A DNA stretch of 64,000 nucleotides from NCBI RefSeq assembly GCF_900465055.1, contig NZ_LS483250.1, positions 248,001 through 312,000 on the forward strand, given 5' to 3'. Source of the DNA: Moritella yayanosii. Its GTDB lineage: Bacteria; Pseudomonadota; Gammaproteobacteria; Enterobacterales; Moritellaceae. Positions 9,025 to 18,524 of the stretch are shown piece after piece. The translations under genes and the position numbers were made by a program. Each line of letters opens with the position of its first letter. Position 1 is the stretch's first letter. The notes under the pieces are model-generated. The model was not told the origin of the DNA. It saw only the letters and a list, made by a program, of their open reading frames with translations, and searched no databases.

Positions 9025-9118
9025 AACAGACAATGATAGTTAAGTGTTTCACTTATTGTGATAACCAAGCGCATTCTGTAACGCGAACGTTAGATAAATC
9101 CAAGCTCCCAACGTTTAG

Positions 9119-9290
9119 TCTTTTAACTTTTTCAAAAACAAGGCTTCAAACTCTGTTTCTGAGTCATGAATATCCTTAGCGCCGTGTGCAATCATGAACT
9201 CGATAGTCTGGGCATCAAGATTTTGATTAAATAGAGCAAGTCGGGGGTTTTATACTCTGAATCTCGATGGTTGGTATTAGCGCCTTTGCT
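9119..9290 (-). pseudogene. Remnant of an ankyrin-repeat protein
   Basis: Reading the minus strand, SKGANTNHRDSEYKTP and, after a one-base shift at the run of Cs near 9243-9247, RLALFNQNLDAQTIEFMIAH then GAKDIHDSETEFEALFLKKL and a stop at about 9119. The pattern GANxNxRDxxxKTPxxLA...MIxHGA is that of one and a half ankyrin repeats. There is no start codon and the frame is broken, so this is a decayed C-terminal end. Its original partner is unknown. Confidence 0.55.
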
Positions 9291-9420
9291 CTACATGAAA
9301 AATGGCCATAAAATTCCATTGGTTATAATGTGGTAACACAAAGTAACGCCCTGATTTAATATATAAACCGCTGGGCAGATGCCTATAAAGAGGTGAATAT
9401 TCAGTTTGAGGTGTAAATGA
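9277..9420 (-). pseudogene. Short coding fragment without a start codon
   Basis: A 47-codon open stretch reads SFTPQTEYSPLYRHLPSGLY followed by IKSGRYFVLPHYNQWNFMAI and a short charged end. Composition looks protein-like, but an in-frame stop precedes it, no ATG, GTG or TTG start is present, and it overlaps the ankyrin remnant by a few bases. It may be the C-terminal end of a lost gene. The family is not recognised. Confidence 0.35.
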
Positions 9421-9494
9421 TCATTAATTTCTACGATTTTCCTTATTTTACTCCATAATAGTAAACATAGTTGAGGATATGAAAGGGAGAGCGC

Positions 9495-10187
9495 ATGAGT
9501 CAGACTATAAACCGTAATGACGATTTGGTTCGCATTACAGTATTATCATTTATGGAACAACATCCTCTGTTGGTTGATATCGAAAATAATGACGATATCG
9601 ACCTGCACACTATTACTGCGGAACATGATGTCACGCGTGATAGCCATTTATTACAATCAGATTTAGTGGTGGTGATTTACCAGCACACGCATATGCGTTC
9701 CGCTGGTTTTACCTCTCGGCGTAAGATCATTGATGATAATTACATCGCCACGATCTGGCTAAATTTTGATGAACTAAATACATACCATACGCTAGCTGCA
9801 CTGCGTTTTATTAATCATATGGCGTCGATGTTAAATCAAAATAAACTGCTTAAATTTAATATCAGTGATATTTCTTCATTAGTATCAAATTCTAAGTCGT
9901 TACGATTTTTGGAAGCTGACGGTGAAGAAATTGCCGATGTACTAGCAGAAAATGATAGTACGATGAGTCAGAATATGGTGAAAAACGTCATTCCAGACCC
10001 AACGATTACGGATTCCGCTGCGATGATTATCGTCACTAAAGAGCCTATTTCAATACGCAAAATCAATGCGGGTTTTGATGTAATCAATCAAGTCTGTGAG
10101 CACAAGGTGCCTTGTTATTACGGCGTCCACATGTCCCCCAAATACAGTGCTAAGCATACTTATTTGTATTTGGTTGGCGAACGCTAA
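9495..10187 (+). CDS. FtsZ C-terminal-domain-like protein, no GTPase motif
   Basis: 230 residues, start at 9495 after AAAGGGAGAGCGC. The C-terminal ~110 residues can be aligned by eye with the FtsZ/tubulin C-terminal domain: FINHMASMLNQNKLLKFNIS-DISSLVSNSKS matches the FtsZ pattern [25 protein letters not shown]. The stretch AAMIIVTKEPISIRKINAGF...YYGVHMSPKYSAKHTYLYLV matches the beta-helix-beta pattern around VLVNITAGFDLRLDEF. The N-terminal half has an alternating strand/helix character but lacks the glycine-rich GTP-binding loop (GGGTGxG) and the T7 catalytic loop signature. A regulatory or degenerate relative is therefore more likely than a polymer-forming GTPase. Remote homology is inferred; function is unknown. 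Confidence 0.5.
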   Translation: MSQTINRNDDLVRITVLSFMEQHPLLVDIENNDDIDLHTITAEHDVTRDSHLLQSDLVVVIYQHTHMRSAGFTSRRKIIDDNYIATIWLNFDELNTYHTLAALRFINHMASMLNQNKLLKFNISDISSLVSNSKSLRFLEADGEEIADVLAENDSTMSQNMVKNVIPDPTITDSAAMIIVTKEPISIRKINAGFDVINQVCEHKVPCYYGVHMSPKYSAKHTYLYLVGER

Positions 10188-10210
10188 TCGCTTGCTGCTC
10201 AGTAGAATAA

Positions 10211-10243
10211 ATAAGTAGGTGCTAGTGGATAACACCTACTTAT
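10211..10243. terminator. Bidirectional hairpin between convergent genes
   Basis: ATAAGTAGGTG pairs with CACCTACTTAT over an 11-base loop, between the convergent FtsZ-like and MauG-type genes. There is no long T-run, so termination strength is uncertain. Confidence 0.6.
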
Positions 10244-10263
10244 AATTTAAGTCGTTAATATTG

Positions 10264-12876
10264 TTAATTAATACCTAATTCAGATTTAGTCGCTGGCGTT
10301 TGGCGAGTTGGTGCCGTGATCGTGGTTAAGAAGGTTTGTAATGCCTCTGCTTCCGCGACCGTCAGATTTAATGGTCTAATCTGTTTTGATAATACTGGAT
10401 AAGTTGGATCGTATTTATTCCAACCAAACGGGGCATTATCTGCCATGCCGGCTGAATACATTGAGATAACGCCTTCCATCGTATCGAGTAAACCATTATG
10501 GAACCATGGATGGTTGTTCATCACATCGCGTAATGACGGAGTTTTAAATTTACCGACACTGCTTGGTTTGCCATCCACATTATACAATCCCAGATCTTCA
10601 TAAAAACCCTGGTAATAAGTTAGTCCGACATTCTGCATTTTGTGATCAGTAAACTCGGCACTCATATGACAATTAACACAGCGTCCATTACGGCGGAAGA
10701 TATCTAAACCCCACAGTTCTTTATCAGACAATGCACTCGTATCACCTGTGCTATCAGCCTGAGTAATGAAGGTGTCAAAACGACTGGTGTTACTAATAAT
10801 CGTACGCTGGAAGGTGGCGAGAGCCATGCCTAATTGTAGTTCTGTGATATCCGTGTTCATCGTATTTTCGGGAAATGCTTGTTTAAACAGATCAGGATAT
10901 TGTGGATGCGCATTGAGTTTAGAAAGTAAACGTGGCAGAGTTTCAGCCATTTCCACTGGATCTTGAATTGGCATTAATGCTTGTTGCTCTAATGTTGCTG
11001 CGCGACTATCCCAAAACAACACAGGTAAGAATGCACTGTTTACAATCGTCGGGGCGTTACGCTTGCCACGTTGACGGTCATGGCCAATGGAAACTTCTTG
11101 CCCATCTCCCCAACCGAGCTTTGGATCGTGACAGCTAGAACATGACACATCACCCGCACGCGATAAAAAAGGGTCAAAGAAGAGTTTCTCACCTAGCGAT
11201 ACCTTTAACTCACTATAAGGGTTGTCGTTAGGGAAACTTGGTTTAGGCATAGTGCCCAACTCTTGATAATTATCCGTATCATCGACAAACGGTTTTGGCC
11301 AATAATCACTATTACTGGCGTAATCTTGTCTTAGGCGATTGAAGTCAGGTTGAGCGTGGTTGTTAATGGATCGGGGATCTTCTGTCGCTCTGTTTTCAAA
11401 TTCAGTCGCAATAAATAATACACGTCCAGTATCTGCATCAGTCGTTGATTTGGGCTGTAAAGTTACAGTCATGGGTAAGCTATATAAGCCATAACCAGAG
11501 GCGGTTTTAACCCAATAATCACCGCTTTCAGGTTGATTTAGTGATGTTGCATATAACAAGCTGTAATCACTGTCTTGCTCGCCTTTATACAGTAACATCG
11601 CTAGTTCATCGGCAGTGGGTAGCCTCCAATCATTTCGACCACAAAATTGCGCTTGATTAACGTCATCAATAGCCTTAGGTACACCTGCTTGTATTGCTAA
11701 CCGCTGGCTGGTGTTAGTGATATCTTGTGGATTTGGCGTTAACCAATATACATAAGAGAACTGCTTATCGCGTAAATAGAAATTATCACGTACTAATCCA
11801 CGCATATCGTCTAAACAACGCCAAGGTGTAGCAGCGTAGTCATCATCTTGCAGTGCTTTAGGTAATGGTTGACCGATATTATCTAACCGTATAAAGCTGT
11901 CTTTTTCTGCTTGTGGTTTTTTTTGTTCTGATGGCAGTGTTGTATCACGTTTGATACCACTAACAAGCATCACTGATTTAGGCTTACGCTTGTTTTGCAT
12001 CACAGTCGTATGGCGACCAGTTGCAAAATCTAATGTCGGTGCAATATTGTCAGCATGTGGTTGACTGTTATCATTCGCCAACCAATAACTTTCAAATCTG
12101 GTGGCTGCAAAAAAGTATGGGTCAATGGCGGCTTGATTATTATCGAGAGCATAATCTTGTTCACTGACCAACCCTTTTACTTCATAGCTTTCTGGTAAGC
12201 GCCAATCATTACGACCACACCAGTTCTGTTGATTGGCGTATTCAACCAATCGGTCTGTCGTGCATGCTTGACTGTTACTGTCACTATTGGTGAACTGACA
12301 TTGGGCTTGAAAAGCCGGTAAGGTCGGTGACCAATCACCCCAAGCGTAAGTTTGTTTTGTTGGTTGTTGTGGGGTTGCCCAAATAACACCTTGATGGGTC
12401 TTGGTATCATTGATGCATTGCCACGCCTTATTTTGACTGTTGTCACCAAGTGTTAATGTGGTGAAACGAGGTGTGGGCTTATTCACTCTAATCAGCCAGT
12501 TGATAGTCTCAATTTTATCATTTGATATTATGGCCAATTTTACATGGTCGGAACCCTGTGCGTCGGCATTTGCCTGATAGGTAAACGTATGGCCTTGAAC
12601 ACTGGCATTACCATACAGGCCAGGCTGAATCAGTCGTAACTCTTGCGTTGGCGTTAAGGCGTACTGCTGAGTAGTCGTACGCCCTTGGGCTAGCTGTATA
12701 CGAGGGTTCAATACCAGCTGTTTAGCTGTATTAGTATTGTCTGTTGAGTCTGGACTACCAGTGCCAGAATCAGTGCTAGTGCTAGAACCTGAGTCACTAC
12801 CACACGCAGCCAACAACGCACAGCCAGTGATGATCACTGACAGGCGTTGTATACTTTTTAATGTATCTTTTAGCAT
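10264..12876 (-). CDS. Lipoprotein: two Lcl/DUF1566 domains fused to MauG-type di-heme peroxidase
   Basis: 870 residues. The signal peptide ends in lipobox LAAC (residues ~22-25) followed by a Ser/Asp/Thr-rich linker. Two Lcl (DUF1566) modules follow, each with the Trp-Arg-Leu-Pro signature: CGRNDWRLPESYEVKGL and CGRNDWRLPTADELAMLLY. From about residue 540 a cytochrome c peroxidase/MauG domain begins (YSELKVSLGEKLFFDPFLS), with haem sites CSSCH near residue 579 and CVNCH near 734, and the conserved TPSLRDV and HNGLLDT motifs. It should be an outer-membrane or periplasm-facing haem protein reducing peroxide or oxidising a protein or metal partner. Start and upstream stop overlap as TAATG, indicating translational coupling. 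Lcl modules joined to this enzyme are unusual. Confidence 0.88.
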   Translation of the reverse strand: MLKDTLKSIQRLSVIITGCALLAACGSDSGSSTSTDSGTGSPDSTDNTNTAKQLVLNPRIQLAQGRTTTQQYALTPTQELRLIQPGLYGNASVQGHTFTYQANADAQGSDHVKLAIISNDKIETINWLIRVNKPTPRFTTLTLGDNSQNKAWQCINDTKTHQGVIWATPQQPTKQTYAWGDWSPTLPAFQAQCQFTNSDSNSQACTTDRLVEYANQQNWCGRNDWRLPESYEVKGLVSEQDYALDNNQAAIDPYFFAATRFESYWLANDNSQPHADNIAPTLDFATGRHTTVMQNKRKPKSVMLVSGIKRDTTLPSEQKKPQAEKDSFIRLDNIGQPLPKALQDDDYAATPWRCLDDMRGLVRDNFYLRDKQFSYVYWLTPNPQDITNTSQRLAIQAGVPKAIDDVNQAQFCGRNDWRLPTADELAMLLYKGEQDSDYSLLYATSLNQPESGDYWVKTASGYGLYSLPMTVTLQPKSTTDADTGRVLFIATEFENRATEDPRSINNHAQPDFNRLRQDYASNSDYWPKPFVDDTDNYQELGTMPKPSFPNDNPYSELKVSLGEKLFFDPFLSRAGDVSCSSCHDPKLGWGDGQEVSIGHDRQRGKRNAPTIVNSAFLPVLFWDSRAATLEQQALMPIQDPVEMAETLPRLLSKLNAHPQYPDLFKQAFPENTMNTDITELQLGMALATFQRTIISNTSRFDTFITQADSTGDTSALSDKELWGLDIFRRNGRCVNCHMSAEFTDHKMQNVGLTYYQGFYEDLGLYNVDGKPSSVGKFKTPSLRDVMNNHPWFHNGLLDTMEGVISMYSAGMADNAPFGWNKYDPTYPVLSKQIRPLNLTVAEAEALQTFLTTITAPTRQTPATKSELGIN

Positions 12877-14486
12877 TATGGTTGCAATCTCGTTGTAGAG
12901 ATCAGGCGTACTCGGTATTCACGGGTGTTTAATTCGTCACTACTTTCCGCATATTTCTCTTGAAATGCGACGGCACTGTGTTCTGTTTCAGGTTCATATG
13001 AGCCGACAGTCGAAGTCCAGTAATAGCTATTATCCTCTACGACGGTGTCATCAAGTATACTGGTAATATAGCCAGCACGATATAAGAATGGTTGGGGACT
13101 CAGCAATAGGCTTTTTAATTCATTTTCTGTGGGTAAGCGCCAGTTGGTTTGTCCACATATAGCAGATTTATTGACTTGTTTTGCGTATTCAACGGCTTGT
13201 GCGTAATCTTTCAGTGGTGCGTCTTTATTGATCCGTTGCCATAGGATTTGTGTATTCGCTAACACTGATCTGTATGCAAGGTCAGATGTACAAGTCCAGT
13301 TTGCTGTGTCTTGATCTGCTAGTGCTTGGCCTAAATTACCATGTTTAACAAAACGTGATTGCCAATTAATATTTTCGTCAACACCTTCGGCTATATTTTG
13401 CGGTGTTAATTGTGTTGATAATTCTGGCACGTCATTGTCTTTTATATCAGGAATAACGGTGCCGTTCACCAGCATAGTGAAATGCGGTTCATTGGTTGAA
13501 CGGGGGGGCATGTTAGCAAAGTCAAAATCCTCACCCATCCACATCACGTGTGCATCACCAACAAGGGCATTTGAGCCTTGCCAATCACCAGCCGTTGGTT
13601 TGTTATCATGACCATTGGCATAAATAGTAAATGAATCAGTCCAATACGCTTCATCAAAATTAGAGTCGACATAAGGGAAATAGAAGTTGTTGATTGGTGA
13701 TCGTCTTGAGTCTTCATCAAAAAGCTTTTTATCTAATAGTGTTTGCCATTCAGTACGGGTCGCTAAACGCCAATCCGATTTACCACAAAGTCGTTGCTCG
13801 TTTGCTTTTACAACCAAGTTGTCGGTATTGCAGTTACCATCAAGTACGCAGCTTGCTTCGCTAGACTCACGATGATTGATCGAGCGATCGCCCCAATAGT
13901 AAGTTTCATTGAATGCGTATGTGCCGTTTGCTTGTGGTGCTTGCCACATGAGTTCACTGCTGTTATCTGTTACGCAACTCCAATCACTTGTATTGGCTGG
14001 GCGTGCTTGATCTTCTGCGGATAACACTGAGCCATCTAGGCTCACCTTGCTAAAACGTACTGCGGGTTGATTCGCTTTATCGTTATATAGCGGTAACACC
14101 GAACCATCAAGTTGATAAATGGTGTTATCAACTTTGTAGCTAATTTCAAATTTATAATCGAATTTTGCTGCAATGATTTCAGCGCTTAATACGTTTGTTG
14201 CAGATGATGCATAAGGTTTGAAGGTAATGTCACCTGTTGTTTGGTTAATGCTCACATCACCAAAAGTTGCTGTGATACCTGTTACTTTACTGGCATTGCT
14301 AGCGATAATACCTGGGGCTGAAAAACTCACCATAGTTGTAGATACTGGCGCTATATCACTGCTTTTGATATGTGCTGTTATCGTAGCAATTTGTGGTGTA
14401 GTTATTTGTGGCGAAGTTGAATTAGAATCGTTACATGCACTGATGAATATTCCCATGAAAGCGATAGATAATGCTGTTTTTTTCAT
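12876..14486 (-). CDS. Lcl/DUF1566 domain lipoprotein
   Basis: 536 residues, first gene of the operon. The N-terminus MKKTALSIAFMGIFISAC is a short lipoprotein signal. An immunoglobulin-like stretch (residues ~30-150) precedes two Lcl modules: one around WSCVTDNSSELMW...CGKSDWRLATRTEWQTLL and one around WTCTSDLAYR...CGQTNWRLPTENELKSLL. Lcl modules resemble C-type-lectin-like surface folds and often bind cell-surface partners. It overlaps the MauG fusion gene by one base (TAATG), so the two products are probably made together and may interact through their Lcl domains. The operon has a Fur box upstream, suggesting an iron-limited condition. Confidence 0.85.
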   Translation of the reverse strand: MKKTALSIAFMGIFISACNDSNSTSPQITTPQIATITAHIKSSDIAPVSTTMVSFSAPGIIASNASKVTGITATFGDVSINQTTGDITFKPYASSATNVLSAEIIAAKFDYKFEISYKVDNTIYQLDGSVLPLYNDKANQPAVRFSKVSLDGSVLSAEDQARPANTSDWSCVTDNSSELMWQAPQANGTYAFNETYYWGDRSINHRESSEASCVLDGNCNTDNLVVKANEQRLCGKSDWRLATRTEWQTLLDKKLFDEDSRRSPINNFYFPYVDSNFDEAYWTDSFTIYANGHDNKPTAGDWQGSNALVGDAHVMWMGEDFDFANMPPRSTNEPHFTMLVNGTVIPDIKDNDVPELSTQLTPQNIAEGVDENINWQSRFVKHGNLGQALADQDTANWTCTSDLAYRSVLANTQILWQRINKDAPLKDYAQAVEYAKQVNKSAICGQTNWRLPTENELKSLLLSPQPFLYRAGYITSILDDTVVEDNSYYWTSTVGSYEPETEHSAVAFQEKYAESSDELNTREYRVRLISTTRLQP

Positions 14487-14543
14487 TTTTTCAGTTTATT
14501 TGTTATGTGAGGCGAGAGATGATAAAGAACAATAAACTAAAAT

Positions 14544-14580
14544 GCAAATATAAATGATAATAATTGTCATTTATATTTGC
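14544..14580 (-). promoter_or_regulatory. Fur box inside a 37-bp palindrome upstream of the Lcl/MauG operon
   Basis: TGATAATAATTGTCA at 14555-14569 matches the 7-1-7 Fur consensus TGATAATNATTATCA at 13 of the 14 defined positions. It lies within a longer perfect inverted repeat whose arms are GCAAATATAAATGA (14544-14557) and its complement, with a 9-base centre. The centre is about 75 bases upstream of the Lcl lipoprotein start, suited to repression by Fe-loaded Fur. Confidence 0.8.
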
Positions 14581-14614
14581 AGGGGATTAATTATATAATT
14601 CAGGTGAGAGGGGA

Positions 14615-15469
14615 TTATTTGGCCAGGTGCTTCTGTAACTCGGCGCCCGGGATCGAACTGGCGGTTGCGACAGCAATCGCGGCCCATTCGGCGCCTGTTT
14701 TCATGGCCTGTGCTATCTCTTGCTTAGCGAGTAAACCATCAATTAATCCCGACGCAAATGCATCCCCAGCCCCTGTGGTATCGATAACTTGTGCTGCAAT
14801 GGAAGACACACTCACCGATCCTTTTTCACTGTAAGCGACAGCGCCTTGATCGCCATCGGTAATGATAAAATAACGTAAGCTGTGACTGGCGATCTGCTGA
14901 CCATACTGCCATAGTTCGTCACTGTTATTGACATCTATGCCATGGTTTTTAATATCTGATTTTGACGAGATCAAGACATGGCAAGGACGTGGTCGACAGT
15001 CTTTGGCTAACTGCGCAATCACTAAGGTATGTGCAAGTGCAGCTTGTGCCCAGAGTTCGCAGCCGACTGCTGAAGAGTTAATATATAACACCTGCCATTG
15101 GCTAAAGTCGGGGGCTGGACCTAAAGTAAAAATAGGACGCTGTGGACGAATAATCGTGCGCTCACCATCCGGTGTCATGACTAATAATAATTCTGGTGTA
15201 TCGAGATCATTGCGCTGTAGCAAACTACAATCTAGCCCCTGAATACTGGCTTCTGCCAATAACCAATCGGCGGTTTTATCATTACCAACTTGGCTCACTA
15301 AGGCCACTTTATGACCCGCATAAATCAAACCTAACCCGGTATTGGCTCCACCGCCACCTAAGCGTCGACCATTATCAGCATAATAATGGCGGCCACCCGT
15401 TGTTAACGGTCGATCCAGCTGTAACACCCGGTCACAGTTGAGGTTCGCAAGTAAGAGGATATTTGACAT
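14615..15469 (-). CDS. PfkB-family carbohydrate/nucleoside kinase
   Basis: ATP-dependent sugar or nucleoside kinase of the ribokinase superfamily, 284 residues, slightly short for the family. The N-terminal substrate motif is GGGGANTGLGLIYAG (residues ~38-52), with VSQVGNDKTADWLL after it. The C-terminal anion-hole/catalytic motif DTTGAGDAFASGL is intact, so the enzyme should be active. Substrate cannot be read from sequence; ribokinase-, adenosine- and ketohexose-type enzymes all share these motifs. No transporter or regulator is adjacent. The gap to the Lcl operon downstream holds the Fur palindrome, so they are separate units. Confidence 0.85.
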   Translation of the reverse strand: MSNILLLANLNCDRVLQLDRPLTTGGRHYYADNGRRLGGGGANTGLGLIYAGHKVALVSQVGNDKTADWLLAEASIQGLDCSLLQRNDLDTPELLLVMTPDGERTIIRPQRPIFTLGPAPDFSQWQVLYINSSAVGCELWAQAALAHTLVIAQLAKDCRPRPCHVLISSKSDIKNHGIDVNNSDELWQYGQQIASHSLRYFIITDGDQGAVAYSEKGSVSVSSIAAQVIDTTGAGDAFASGLIDGLLAKQEIAQAMKTGAEWAAIAVATASSIPGAELQKHLAK

Positions 15470-15726
15470 AGTTATTAGCCTTGAATGATAGGTTGATGAT
15501 AATTATCTATGAATCATGCCAAAAAGGAAATAACACAAGGCTGTCGAGTTATAAAATTGAGCGATATGGTACGGTATCGATGATTATTTGCCTAAGCCTT
15601 TCAAAAAAGAGATATTTAGAGAGAAAATTAATAAGTATAGCTAGACACATGCGGGGTTGCAATTAACTCATATTGCATCGTTGAGCAGTGGCTAGCGCCC
15701 GGTATCGTATACGGTTTGCTGTTGGG
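15470..15726. other. Upstream region of the PfkB kinase
   Basis: About 255 bases of AT-rich intergenic DNA. It should contain the kinase promoter (minus strand), but I see no strong operator or gene. Confidence 0.4.
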
Positions 15727-15757
15727 TAAAAAAATACCGCAGACTGGCTGCGGTATT
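15727..15757 (-). terminator. Rho-independent terminator of cpdB
   Basis: On the minus strand AATACCGCAG pairs with CTGCGGTATT across a 5-base loop and is followed by seven T, about 35 bases after the cpdB stop. Confidence 0.92.
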
Positions 15758-15790
15758 ACACGTTTACGTTTAATTTAATTAAGTTAAGCG

Positions 15791-17758
15791 TTATTTTTTG
15801 CTTTGTAAATCTAAGCTGTATACCGCAAAACCAAGTTTGTCTTCTTTAATAAACTGCATTGGGTATTGGCCTTTGTCCTTGATGAACTGCGCGGCTTTGT
15901 TACCTGGTGCTGTTTCGAAGGTAATGGTCAATTTCTTATTGCTTTGTAATGGCGTGAAGTACCAGTTGTTATCGGCACTTGGTGTCACTTGACCTTGTTC
16001 TTTACTTACGCGGCTAATGTAATTAGCAAGCACAGTGCGGTTTTCATCTGGTGCAGCAAAGGCGACAAATGCTTCACCGGTGCCGGCAAATTTAGCACTG
16101 TAAGCACGGTAGTTATTGGTCGCCACAATGAACGGCTGTGCAGGGTCTACTGCTTTACCTTCAAAGGTTAAGTCGGTAATACGATTTGAGTCTGGGTTGA
16201 TCAGTTTACAGTTACCGTCATAACGTGCTGGTTGCGATACATCGATGCCGTAATTAACACCGTCAATCACATCATAGTTATAAGTGCGGAAACCTTCCCA
16301 GTTAATTAACCCTTGTGGTGCCGTGCTGTTTAGGTCGATTTGATTAAATTGTCCGGCAGAGCATTCCAGCCATTCTTTTACTTCTTTACCTGTTACTTTC
16401 ATGGCCACTAGGGTATTCGGGTAAAGGTAAAGATCGGCAGCGTTACGGAAGGTTAACTGACCTGACTCTACTTCAGTAAAGTTAGTTGGATCGTTACCAC
16501 GGCCGCCGGCTTTAAACGGTGCAGCCGCAGAAAGCACTGGAATACCATCTAGATCTGGGTCGCCTTGAATAAAGCGTTCTACATAATCTTGTTGTGCTAG
16601 GTTAACAATCTGAATGGTTGGATCGTCTTGTACTAGCGCTAGGAAGCTGTACATCACGTCACTGGCTTTACCGATTGGTTGGTTTACAAAATTACGCGTT
16701 GCCTTGTGATCATCTTGCAATACTGCCAGCATTTTTTCATCAGCAGCGACTAATGGCGTTTTCGTTAACTTATCAAAAATAGGGCGCGCTTCTGTTTGTG
16801 CACTGGTGACTTTCCAAGAATCACCTTGTTTGTCTAATACCAGATCCATGATACCTAGGTGATCACCCCAGCGACCCGGCATCACGGCTGGAATACCATT
16901 GATGGTGCCTTTTTCGATATCGACACCCGGTATTTTAGCAAATGTTTTACTTGGGAATACGGCGTGTGCATGACCAAATGCAATGGCATCAATACCCGGT
17001 ACTTGCGTTAGATAGTACACTGAGTTTTCAGCCATTACTTTATACGGGTCTGCAGAAATACCCGAATGTGGGATAGCTATAATAATATCGGCGCCTTCCG
17101 CTTTCATTTGAGGCACCAATTTTTCGGCGGTTTGTTTAATGTCTAACACTTCAACCTTACCTTCTAGGTTTTTCTTATCCCAGATTAAGATCTGCGGAGG
17201 TACAAAACCGATGTAACCAATTTTAACTTGGTGCTCTACGCCGTCTGTATCGGTAAAGGTATTGGTTTTGATGATGTAAGGGGTAAACATGTTTTTACCG
17301 GTCTTAAGATCGATAACATTGGCATTGATATACGGGAAGTTCGCGTCATTTGTTGCTTCGTCTAAGAAATCTAACCCGTAGTTAAATTCGTGATTACCTA
17401 AATTACCGACGTCATAACCAAGTTGATTCATGGCTTTGTAAACTGGGTGTACATCACCGGGTTGCAGGCCTTTATCTGCCATGTAGTCGCCCATTGGACT
17501 ACCTTGTAATAAATCACCGTTATCAACAAGTACACTATTAGCGACTTCTGCACGGGCTTCTCTTATCAGTGTTGCAGTGCGCACCAGGCCGGTTTTCTCG
17601 GTTGGCTTGTTTTTGTAATAGTCATAATCCATTACGTTGGTATGAATATCCGTCGTTTCTAGAATTCGTAATTTGATGGTTTCGGCATAAGCAGGACCAG
17701 CCATAGTAAGTAGCCCGCCGAGTACTGCGATGACCACTGGCTTGATAGATAACGACAT
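15791..17758 (-). CDS. cpdB: 2',3'-cyclic-nucleotide 2'-phosphodiesterase/3'-nucleotidase
   Basis: Periplasmic bifunctional enzyme that opens 2',3'-cyclic nucleotides and dephosphorylates the 3'-nucleotides, feeding nucleoside scavenging. The start at 17758 ([15 protein letters not shown]) is preceded by GGAG at correct spacing; the longer open frame upstream is unlikely. The signal peptide is cleaved after AYA, leaving [17 protein letters not shown]. Metallophosphoesterase motifs are present: [40 protein letters not shown] and FGHAHAVFP. The C-terminal 5'-nucleotidase domain (from ~residue 370) binds the nucleoside. Length (655) agrees with E. coli CpdB (about 647). It is monocistronic with its own terminator. 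Confidence 0.95.
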   Translation of the reverse strand: MSLSIKPVVIAVLGGLLTMAGPAYAETIKLRILETTDIHTNVMDYDYYKNKPTEKTGLVRTATLIREARAEVANSVLVDNGDLLQGSPMGDYMADKGLQPGDVHPVYKAMNQLGYDVGNLGNHEFNYGLDFLDEATNDANFPYINANVIDLKTGKNMFTPYIIKTNTFTDTDGVEHQVKIGYIGFVPPQILIWDKKNLEGKVEVLDIKQTAEKLVPQMKAEGADIIIAIPHSGISADPYKVMAENSVYYLTQVPGIDAIAFGHAHAVFPSKTFAKIPGVDIEKGTINGIPAVMPGRWGDHLGIMDLVLDKQGDSWKVTSAQTEARPIFDKLTKTPLVAADEKMLAVLQDDHKATRNFVNQPIGKASDVMYSFLALVQDDPTIQIVNLAQQDYVERFIQGDPDLDGIPVLSAAAPFKAGGRGNDPTNFTEVESGQLTFRNAADLYLYPNTLVAMKVTGKEVKEWLECSAGQFNQIDLNSTAPQGLINWEGFRTYNYDVIDGVNYGIDVSQPARYDGNCKLINPDSNRITDLTFEGKAVDPAQPFIVATNNYRAYSAKFAGTGEAFVAFAAPDENRTVLANYISRVSKEQGQVTPSADNNWYFTPLQSNKKLTITFETAPGNKAAQFIKDKGQYPMQFIKEDKLGFAVYSLDLQSKK

Positions 17759-17924
17759 GATTTTCTCCAAATTAAATAGAAGTAGATACAGAAAACGCCA
17801 AGGTAGCATAAATGCACTGCACTTGGCGCTTAATTGTCAATAATAGCTTGTTTTATCACTTATTTTTATTGATTACGGGTTAGTTTTTATCAATATATAA
17901 AATATAAAGCTGATTCGATATGGG

Positions 17925-18491
17925 TTATTTCGCTACACGAGTCGGTACTTTTTTAAGCATGGAGTGCATTACCGCATAAATATTCTTTTTACGTTCCTCG
18001 ATTGATACTTTATTTTTAGTGATGCCTTGCGCTAATACTTGCCATTGGGGTTGCAGTGTGTGCGGTTGATAAAATGCAATAAATGCACTGCTTTTTTGGA
18101 ATTCTTTTGGGTCAAGGTGATTAAGGACTAAGCCAACCTTATTACCCACTTTGGCAAAGATTTCTTCATCAGATAGCTCGGATTCGATCGCTAAGCCATA
18201 ACCAATAAGAAAGTCAGCTTGTTGAGGGTCGTCCATTAAGGTGTAACCTTTGTTTTGCATTATTTGCGTGATAACACCTTGGGTATATTCGGTAAACAAG
18301 GTTTTATTGATACTGTCAGGCAGGAAGGTTTTGCTGCGGTTAGGGTACCAAGCAAAGGTATTTTGTTGCTGGGCAAAATTGGTCAGATCGCCAGTGACAA
18401 TTTTGGTTAATGGCGTGATTTTTACGTATTCAGTTGTTGTGCAGCCAGCTAACACTAACATTAAAATAAATGGAATAATTTGTTTAATCAT
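17925..18491 (-). CDS. DUF4136-like lipoprotein
   Basis: 188 residues. Signal MIKQIIPFILMLVLAGC ends in lipobox LAGC. The mature part has the DUF4136 pattern: an early TFAWYPNRSKT, a central Q-x-ADFLIGYGLAIESE strand, and a C-terminal segment in which helical repeats replace the family's usual ending. Function is unknown; family members are envelope lipoproteins. The mini-element copy 2 ends about 34 bases upstream of its start codon, so its promoter was probably replaced or altered by that insertion. Confidence 0.75.
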   Translation of the reverse strand: MIKQIIPFILMLVLAGCTTTEYVKITPLTKIVTGDLTNFAQQQNTFAWYPNRSKTFLPDSINKTLFTEYTQGVITQIMQNKGYTLMDDPQQADFLIGYGLAIESELSDEEIFAKVGNKVGLVLNHLDPKEFQKSSAFIAFYQPHTLQPQWQVLAQGITKNKVSIEERKKNIYAVMHSMLKKVPTRVAK

Positions 18492-18524
18492 GAGATTACC
18501 TTTGACTATAAATGTTTATTTGAG

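Larger units (their letters stand above)
8945..9494. other. Gene-poor stretch with decayed remnants
   Basis: 550 bases with no intact gene. It contains direct repeat B (8969-9024), an ankyrin-like remnant and a second short open fragment, both on the minus strand (separate entries), and the promoter region of the 9495 gene. Confidence 0.7.

Noticed and set aside
14544-14580. Palindrome considered as a terminator for the PfkB gene
   Set aside because: The arms are AT-rich with a weak T-run and it holds a 13/14 Fur match; operator is the better reading.
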